A stretch of DNA of 64,000 nucleotides from Chrysoporthe austroafricana. Lineage: Eukaryota; Ascomycota; Sordariomycetes; Diaporthales; Cryphonectriaceae. Shown one piece after another: positions 56,599 to 64,000 of the stretch. The translations under genes and the position numbers were made by a program. Below the pieces are notes generated by a model that ran no database searches, was not told where the DNA came from, and saw only the letters and a list, made by a program, of their open reading frames with translations. The stretch's first letter is position 1, and every line of letters begins with the position of its first letter. Location: positions 2,046,001 to 2,110,000 of the forward strand of contig JYIP02000003.1 of assembly GCA_001051155.2 (NCBI GenBank), read 5' to 3'.

Positions 56599-58354
56599 TG
56601 TTGAAACCTCACTACTATATCTTCAATTAAAGTCTTTGCGTGTCACCTGATACAGAGTTATTCAGAATTTCAATGGATGAGTTATTGATTCTAATTTTTG
56701 AAGTGTCTGATCGAGAAACACAGAGGTTCCACCTAACATTTATAGCTAGCGATGCCCCAGGAAGAGATGTTGTTGCCTCGGCCAACCTCAACTGATTACT
56801 TTGCAACGATTATGACGATTAGTGAAACCGCAGGCTACTGTGCTTGGCGGGATTGTGCATGATTCTTATTTAGCATGGCAAACCTGTATGATTACTGAAC
56901 TTGGTGCACCACCGCACTGTGGCATAGGCATTGGTTAGAAATGTTAATAATTTATCCAGGCCAATTACAAGATAAAGAAAAACCTGCAGGGTATGTCTAG
57001 AAGCACTTGTAACCCGCTATTTGGCCGCCGACTCTGCCCCGACAGACAACGTCGTGTGAGGATTAATGCATGCGCAGGACTCGCAGCTCTTGTAGGCTCC
57101 ACAAGCACAGCGAGAGTCTTCCAAACTGATTTTGGTTCGCATTGGACTCTGCACGTCGTCGTTCATCTGGAGATAAATAAAATAGTCCTAATCCGCTAGT
57201 TGAGTTGCCAGCCAGGGGGCTTGCTTATTCAATTGTCAGCCGGGCAAACGAGAGGATAAGTAATCAGCAGAGCGGAAGACAGTCCCGAAGGCGACAGATG
57301 TATTCGTGACGAGCAATAGGGTTGTTGAAGCTTACCTGGCTGAAATAGATGCTGATAGCGTTGTCGATAGCGATGGTGTTGGTTGTAGTGCTCGCAGCCT
57401 GGCACAGCTCGTTCATGTGGAAAAACAAATTTACCAATTTCCAGAAGCTTTAGTACCATCCCAAGAGAGGACCCCTGGACTTCCTTCACCTGGGGCAGCT
57501 GCCTTACCCACCGCCTATTGCACCAAAACTTCCCAAACGGGCAATCGTTATAGCACACTTTCCTTTTCAACCACCTTTTTCAACCATTACGTAGAGTCTC
57601 ATCTAGAGCGGGGGGGGGGGCAGTAAGTACTTCCGCACGTGGGATGCGACCAATATCCCTGCTAACCCAATCTCTCCTCGAGAATTATCTGCAGAGAACA
57701 GTATTTAGAACACTCCGCTCAGGACGGCGACAAGCCCTCCGGCCTATCCCCCGCTCCGTCGAATAATAGGAAAAGATCTCGATGAAAGTGGGGCTTGAGT
57801 AGAGACGTAGACGGCACAGTACAAGCTTGCATTTGTCGTTTTAGGACATGCACAAATGTAAACCGGCAATTTGATTCTGCTTACGGATGTCTCATATGCA
57901 ACTCAGCTCCCATAAATCATGGCGCCACAGCCATTGGAACAACTTGGATGGGCTTGTAATATCAAGAAAGAGCGGCGAAAATTTGAGTTCAGGCATCATG
58001 CTAGTCCATGCTAAACACGATGTGCAACCCAAAGATGCACGGCTCTCGACATTGACTGGCTGGATGGGCAGGTAGTGTTACCCTCTTACGTGAGGCACAC
58101 CACCACTAGATTCTCATCATGGAGGCAATAATCTTCAACCGATCTGCACATGGCTGCAAATGTATGCTCTGGCCCCGGCGTCGTAGTGCAGATAAGAAAG
58201 CTCGCTGCCGCATATTGGCGGTCTCGGAGGAACAGGATACTTGCATTCTCTTTAGCGCCCTTACCCAGGTTACCCTGCGTTTGGCTCACCATTTCCTCTT
58301 GCTGTTGTCTCTTGGCTCAGGCTTCGCTATACTCTTCCACCAGTCATACAGGCT
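56599..58354. other. 1.75-kb intergenic region between divergent genes
   Basis: The region separates the divergently oriented NmrA-like gene and the P450 gene and should hold both promoters. It contains a 12-G homopolymer near 57,610 (risk of sequencing error). Frames such as 57229-57570 minus and 58119-58487 plus are not recognisable; the latter overlaps the P450 start in another frame. Confidence 0.55.
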
Positions 58355-60248
58355 ATGGATATTCTCACTTGTATCGGTTTGGCGTTTGTTGAAGGATATC
58401 TGGTCCAAAATGTGTCCAACATCCTCAATGAGAAATATACCATCGGATGGACGATCAGTCTTTTCTTCATTCAATACCTTATTTTAAAGTTCTACCGAAT
58501 CTGGGTATACCCCAATTACTTCTCTCCGCTCCGCCATATCCCGGGGCCCAAGGTGCGTACCAGTCACCTCGTAGGACTTAGTTCCCCATGAGACAACAGG
58601 GTCCTTCGGTGCCTATGATGCTGATATCTTTTGTTCCGATAGAACGGGCACTTCATGTTTGGTCAAACCTTTCGTCTCTTGCAAGCGCCAACACCAACGG
58701 CCATGCAAATCAAGTGGATGCAGCAATCCCCTGATGCTCCATTCATCCGTTATTTGTCCCTGTTCAACACTGAGGTTCTCATCTGCAACAGCCTCAATTC
58801 TTGCCGCGATGTCCTTCAAACGCACTGTTATTCAATTCCTAAGGCAGAATGGTTCATGCGCTCGGCACATGATATTACCAGCAAGGGCATTATTGGTCAA
58901 CAGGGAGCCGAACATCGAGCTCATCGAAAGATGCTTAGCTCACCATTCTCTTTCAGCAACATACGCAGACTGGAGCCTCTTTTCAAGCGAAAAGCGAGGG
59001 AACTAAGTGCTGTCCTATACCAAAACATAGATACTGGTACGGACAGTGGGAGAACTGGTGTGATAAACTGCAGAGAACTCCTTTCTAGGGCCTTCCTAGA
59101 TGTAATCGGAGTCGCTATGCTGGGCAAGGAACTATTGCAGCTTGGTGCCACCGATCCAGGTATTGATCCAGGGAAGCAGGTGACACACTTGACATCTGGC
59201 GAGGGGCCTCTGTTTCATGAAGCTTACAATGAGTTCTTCGGGCCTCCGGACAAGCTAAAACAGCTCTTAATCTTTGCCAGTGGCTTCTTGCCCGTAAGAT
59301 GGCTTCCGCTCCAAGCTAATCGCGACTTCAAGTCAGCCATGACATCGCTGCATGAAGTAGTCAAGAACTTGATTCGTGAGAGATACGCACAAGTCAGAAC
59401 TACGGAAGAAACTAAGCAGTCCGAGAACGATGCTTCTACCGACTTACTTACGTTCATTGTCGAAGAGAGCTTGCCTGGAGGCTCTGCGGAGGGCATAGCG
59501 GAGGATGTACTTGTCGGACACGTAAGAATTTCGTTCTTGCTACGCGTATGTCGGCTTCTCTGAACCATGACTTACGAGCTATGGCAGCTTTTGCAATGCA
59601 TTGCTGCAGGGCATGAGACATCCGCTGCTGCCATGTCCTTTTGTCTTATGGTGATGGCACAAAATCACACTATGCAAGACAGGCTGAGCAGCGAAATCGA
59701 GGAGCTAAAATCTAGGGATCAGGACCCTTCATACACAGAAGTTGAGAAGCTACCGTATCTTGACAGTTTCCTTAAAGAAGTTCTGAGGATGTACCCACCA
59801 GGTGCGATGGTCCCTAGCAATACGCGAACTTTGGCATGCAGATCCTCGCTGACGTTAACAAGGGAACACACTAACTCAGCAGACTCGTAAGGATCTGACG
59901 ATCGAAGGCGTCTTCATCCCAAAAGGCACACACGTTGATATGTGCTGCTCCGTGATTCAGCGCAACCCACTCATATGGGGTGACGATGCCGAAGTCTTTG
60001 ATCCGGATCGTTGGGACGGGATACCCACGAACGACAAGAGGCTCAACCCATTTGCCCTCGAGACATTCTCTAATGGACCTCGAATCTGCCTTGGAAAGAA
60101 CTTTGCAATTCTAGAGCTCAAGATGTTTCTGGTGGAACTGATTAGCAATTTCAGATTCCTGAATGTTGAGAGGGACTTCACGCTAGCAAATCCATGCCTT
60201 GTGCTACGCCCCGACGGCTTGGAAATCAGGTTCGGGAGGAGGGTCTGA
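58355..60248 (+). CDS. Cytochrome P450 monooxygenase
   Basis: Proposed exons 58355-58552, 58643-59521, 59588-59809 and 59880-60248 give 555 aa. Introns 1 (gtgcgt...gatag) and 2 (gtaag...ggcag) are convincing. Intron 3 has a good branch and acceptor (cactaactcag) but a weak donor (ATG|gtccct). The N-terminus has membrane segments, then HIPGPK joined to NGHFMFGQTF. The I-helix motif AAGHETSA, the K-helix ExxR in LKEVLRMYPP, VFDPDRW and the heme loop FSNGPRICLGKNF with the Cys ligand are all present, so the enzyme looks intact. It is anchored in the ER and needs a P450 reductase. Substrate unknown. The nearest metabolism-type neighbour is the divergent NmrA-like gene. Confidence 0.9.
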
Positions 60249-60854
60249 TTCAACGTCGAAGACTCCGAAAATGGGACTATAGGCTTATTAGGTTTCAGTT
60301 GAAGGGATTTTGAATATACTCTCTCACATCTCGAATTTCCTTGAACAGATTTCCTCCAATCACTTTCTTCTGGCACCGGCGGCAGACGCCGGTCAGTATC
60401 CTCACTCGTTGAACCACGCCTCTTTTTTCCAGGTCCGAAGTCTCTGATTAATTCTATCATGATGTATCGGACAATGAATGATTGAGATGTTTAAAGAGAT
60501 TTGGGCTTTTCATGTCAAACCACAGACTTCAGGCAGGCGACTCAACCGTCTCGTGATTCCCCGATCGTGCGGATAATTTTTGAGATTCGGGCTTCAATCC
60601 GTGCGGCAGCACCGGCTTAGGATTGGGATGATCGTCGAATGTTGGGACTTCAATTACAGGTGAATTTGGCCTCAGAGCTTGACGTTTTCTCAACAGCACT
60701 ATTGCGGTGAGAATTGATACACACCATTTGGAGTGCTGGATATCTGATCGTCCTTCCAATGATTGGATCTTGATATTTCTGATTCTATTTCATCAAAACC
60801 AATTATGGCTCCTACCAGGGCCAACATTTTTAGAACAAGGCTATTCTAACCACC
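60249..60854. other. Intergenic region, no recognised gene
   Basis: A minus-strand frame (60529-60759, containing VIEVPTFDDHPNPKPVLPHG) has a protein-like composition but no recognised family and no supportable upstream exon. Not called. Confidence 0.5.
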
Positions 60855-61480
60855 ATGACAACGGTGACAGACTACATTAGGATAAGACTATCTTCTCGAT
60901 GTTCTAAGTCTTCGTTTAATGTGAATTCAACGGGCGTCTTGTCGAAGGACAACGTCTCAGCCTACTTCCAGACTAACATGATCCTGGGGCTGCTGGGCCT
61001 TATACGCTATGTCGACTCGAAAATCACTGTACCGTCTGACAGAGCTCATGGCAACCGGTACTTCTTCGCCCTCGGTTTGCACCAATGTCTCAAACTCTTA
61101 CCTCGCCTTCTCAGAAGCATCGTGGAGACTGACCGCCTCCTTGGACCAGAGTCAAGTGCTCTGCCGATCGTAGAAGACAATTCTCCTGATCGCACAGCCG
61201 AGGTGCTTGATGCTCTACGTCCAGAGCTAGATGCGCTAATGACGAGATACTACTTCTGTCACAGCTACATTAATCCTACGGGAGAGGCCATATTGTCAAG
61301 CTCGCGATGTTTCAACACATGACCGTTCAGTCATTTCTAGACATGGAAGAAAGAGCGAGGTGCTCCATAACATAAATACGGCCGTCACTATGATCAACGA
61401 TGTTACTATTTGCATGGAGGACATTTCAGAGCTGGTGCTGCAACACCAGGCCGCCGGGGGGGGGCAAGATCGAATGGAAG
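60855..61480 (+). pseudogene. GT69-like (CAP59-type) mannosyltransferase remnant
   Basis: Three frames must be joined to follow it. First: NRYFFALGLHQCLKLLPRLL, GPESSALPIVEDNSPDRTAEVLDAL and YYFCHSYINPTGEA (to about 61,290). Second: IVKLAMFQHMTVQSFLDMEE (from about 61,292). Third: MINDVTICMEDISELVLQHQ (about 61,390-61,452). These correspond in order to blocks I know from fungal alpha-1,3-mannosyltransferases of family GT69 (FFAxxLHQ, LGPENCxLSIVEGxSxDGT, INPS, KLAxLRN, FLNDVxxCxEDILEL). A run of ten G near 61,459 precedes loss of similarity, and the catalytic C-terminal half is missing. ATG 60855 is only the first Met of the first frame, so the true start is unknown. Confidence 0.6.
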
Positions 61481-62029
61481 CTTGTACTGCCGGGCGAGGT
61501 GAAGTACACTCCCTCGTACAACAATCAATTTTTTGAGTATTGGAGAGCTCTTTCAAGCGAACTCATTGGCACCATGAATGTCTGGAGGCACCCAAACGCG
61601 AGCACATAGCTGAGATTATATATGTTCGCCATCAGAGCCAGTTCACGAAACCTACGACACTGCAAATCGCTAACGATCGGATTCTCCTGGTGTGCGCATT
61701 CATAGTCAAATCCTTGCGCAGGTGCCAGGATCTGGGCCGACCAGGGACTTGGTTTGTGGCCTGTCGTACGGCGGTGCCAATGACTTGTGGGTTGATGTCA
61801 CGCCATTTCTACACCATTTCTACACCGTGAGACTGTCGGTTATTTCCGGGTGTTGTTTATTAGACCTCTTCTTCCGCGCCTCTAAGTTGAAGTCTCCCAA
61901 GACTTTCTCGACTGCAGGTTTTAAGGACTGCTCTCATTCTCCACGATCCGATTTGCGATATTCCTCGGTTGTCATCATTTCGCTTTCGCAGCGCCCTTCA
62001 CGACAAAAGAAAAAAAAAAAAAAAAAGCA
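61481..62029. other. Decayed or non-coding DNA after the GT69 remnant
   Basis: Frames 61400-61609, 61540-61830 and 61692-62033 overlap in different phases and match nothing I know. They may be further decay of the preceding gene. An 18-base A tract lies at about 62,009-62,027. Confidence 0.5.
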
Positions 62030-62251
62030 ATGACATCGGTAGCCAATCTCCACCTAGAACGCGCCGTGTCGCTTGTCCACACGTATGTTCCAGAAGCTGT
62101 TCGAGACAATTGGCGTCTCGTCGGAACGACAGGTGTGATGGTTGGGTTATGTCTTTGTCCTCTTGTGGCCTGGATGTGGGAGTCGCCTGACGTCTCACAA
62201 CAACCTGAAGAGGAAGATTCAGAGGATGACGAAGCTCTTCGCGAGAAATAA
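62030..62251 (+). CDS. Small hypothetical membrane protein
   Basis: 73 aa starting MTSVANLHLERAVSLVHTYV, with one hydrophobic stretch (LVGTTGVMVGLCLCPLVAWMW) and a strongly acidic tail (EEEDSEDDEALREK). The organised composition (amphipathic N-terminus, membrane segment, acidic end) favours a real small protein. No family is recognised, and another frame overlaps on the opposite strand. It follows an A-rich tract directly. Low certainty. Confidence 0.35.
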   Translation: MTSVANLHLERAVSLVHTYVPEAVRDNWRLVGTTGVMVGLCLCPLVAWMWESPDVSQQPEEEDSEDDEALREK

Positions 62252-63736
62252 GCTGAGAATCACGACACGAGACCTAGTCGCCACTCGGAACTCCAATGCG
62301 TAGGGGTTGAATTGTTGCATGTCAGGGGTCTGAAGACCGCAAGGAAGACCAACCAAGAGTCCGGGGAATTCTGTACCTCCGCAGCAAATAAGCAACCGTG
62401 AGCTCAGACGACTGAGCTGGAAGATGACCTCGTCTTCGTTATTCAGCCGGCGGTGAAGCAAGTTCATACCAGTTTAGCAGCAAGAGGCCGGCTCGTGAGC
62501 GCAATGAAACTCTCGTCAGAATATCATCAACGAATGACTCAAATACTGAGGGCTGAGGGGAAATTAGCGAGGTTTCTATCGGGTTGATTAGTAGATCATG
62601 TGTTCGGGCAACGGGGTCATCAGCTATATTAATAGTCAGCTCAGCCTTATTTCTGTAGGCTGCGCATTAGACATCGACCGACTTTTGTGGCCTTGCATCT
62701 CCGCCTTGAAAGCACTGTTTCTGAGACTAGAGCATCATTCTTGTATTTCAAGTCGCTAGGAGAAGCGATTATTAGCTTATTTCTCTAAAAGAAAAATGGC
62801 TCGGGGTGCACAAGATTCATTTGCTAGTACATGCCTACGCCTCTACCTTATGCTCCATCATCTCTTCCATGCAAAATTTCAACCGTCGACACTATATTTG
62901 GTCACTGAAGGCTGAAGGGGGCAGAATGGTGTATGAGATAGTCTTAGCATAAGTCTCTTGGATGCTAATGGGGTTGCACTTATAATTTAATTGCTTCAAA
63001 CAGTTCCCTGCAGTGCCTGCACCATGTACACGTACGAATAGTAATCAGCCGCGAACACAAATAGATATCGAGAGCCTGGTCTAGTGGATGGGCAGTATCA
63101 TGACCCGCTAGGCCACCACGCCAGAAGAGGGACTCTTTCACCGTTCTATTCCCGCTCAAAGGCACCGGCAGTCAAATTCCAGAGTTGCATCGCTACATCA
63201 ACGTACCGGACTATCATCGAGTGTTCGTCCCCGGCACTTTATCTAGGAAGTTATCTCTTGTATCTCGGGTTCCCTGCTTGACATGTTGCATAAAGTACCG
63301 ATCTTCGTCCTATCATGTGGGCCTGCATCTGTATCTCCAAGTGATCACGCCCCCGACCTAGAGATGGAGTCGCATGGCTAATGTGGGATGCCCCAAAGTC
63401 AGAGATAAGATGGTTGGATGGCCACTTGGTAAATGTCTCGTCACAAACCTGTGGCTATTAATACGTCCTGTGCAAGCATTCCCCGCTCTAGCGATATCCC
63501 TGGGGTTGGACGCGTATGGGCATGTATGTTGGTGTCGCGAGATGTGACATGCAAGTCGTGCTTATCAAGGCAGGGTTCGCGGCAAAAACGGACAGATATC
63601 AAGCAAGCCGGGTCTGAGATACGGTCAATGAGGATATGCTTCTCTTTTTTCAGTCCGGGTCATTGTCTGAGGGCAATGATCATATTGCTGCCACAGGCTT
63701 CGAAAATTCAACTGCTCAGTCCCCTGAGGTCACATC
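62252..63736. other. 1.5-kb region, no recognised gene
   Basis: Short frames only (62219-62467 minus, 62980-63165 minus, 63433-63783 plus), with no known domain. No repeats or RNA genes seen. Confidence 0.5.
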
Positions 63737-63919
63737 ATGGCTACTGTATCCGAGGTCCTGACGGTGCCTGCGGAGATGGATGATATCATCAGCAGTAGAG
63801 ATGAGAAAAGGATCGATGTTGAGAAAAGTGGAAGCGACGAAGACAATGCCAAGTCAGAGAATAGCATCGTTGCAACCTCTGTCATAGAAGATCATGGCAA
63901 GTCAACCTCCCGGATCTAA
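63737..63919 (+). CDS. Possible 5' exon of a gene running off the window
   Basis: MATVSEVLTVPAEMDDIISSRDEKRIDVEKSGSDEDN-like sequence, 60 codons, polar and acidic. Such N-termini are common in fungal transporters of the MFS or OPT type, which then continue into a first membrane helix after an intron. Here the frame ends at 63919 and the window ends 81 bp later, so neither a splice site nor a membrane helix can be confirmed. Confidence 0.3.
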   Translation: MATVSEVLTVPAEMDDIISSRDEKRIDVEKSGSDEDNAKSENSIVATSVIEDHGKSTSRI

Positions 63920-64000
63920 ACGTTGTTCGCCATCCGCCGGGTATAGAATCAATATTGGAACAAGACAAGGTCTGACATGAATCATAGGCCAATATACCGA

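Overview
The window comes from a filamentous ascomycete (Pezizomycotina-type) chromosome. Three things point there: short GT-AG introns of 55-90 bp, typical fungal gene families (HET, NmrA-like, cytochrome P450, intradiol dioxygenase, MFS sugar porter, DUF4188), and a large AT-rich block of LTR retrotransposons carrying the footprint of repeat-induced point mutation (RIP). I cannot name the species.

Positions 1 to about 35,020 are a nested retrotransposon graveyard. Five Ty3/gypsy copies and an internal fragment are present: A (minus strand, cut by the window start), E (3' end), F (internal fragment), B, C and D. They are chromoviruses: where the end of the integrase is readable it carries a chromodomain. 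Their LTRs share a 10-bp terminal inverted repeat, TGTTATAAAC...GTTTATAACA. C has flanking CAAAG duplications and D has CCGAG, and both sit inside one older Ty1/copia element (G) whose gag, pre-integrase, integrase, reverse transcriptase and RNase H pieces can be read across the two insertions. Coding stops are mostly TAA/TAG where Gln or Trp is expected, and the two LTRs of D differ, by eye, only by transitions. D is the best-preserved copy and the only one read with an intact YxDD reverse-transcriptase motif. Between the pol end and the 3' LTR, copies B, C, D and E carry a decayed reading frame on the opposite strand: a Cys-rich N-terminus, a charged coiled coil and, in B, C and E, a conserved C-terminal tail. 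This antisense gene is the most interesting feature of the window.

Composition changes abruptly at about 35,020-35,100, where an LTR end, a (GGCT)n microsatellite and a telomere-like TTAGGG motif lie together. From there to the end the DNA is ordinary, gene-bearing sequence. In order: a type II membrane glycosyltransferase (+), an acidic low-complexity protein (-), an extracellular intradiol dioxygenase (-), an MFS sugar/quinate-type transporter (-), a disrupted HET-domain gene (+), a secreted, possibly GPI-anchored protein (-), a DUF4188 protein (-), an NmrA-like protein (-), a four-exon cytochrome P450 (+), and a decayed GT69-like mannosyltransferase (+). The long gaps between them hold nothing I can recognise.

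Functionally the right half looks like accessory or subtelomere-like territory: oxidative and secondary-metabolism enzymes, an incompatibility-type gene and pseudogenes next to a RIP-mutated repeat block. The dioxygenase and transporter could jointly serve aromatic-compound use, and DUF4188, NmrA and P450 could be tailoring genes, but no PKS, NRPS or terpene synthase is present, so a pathway is only inferred.
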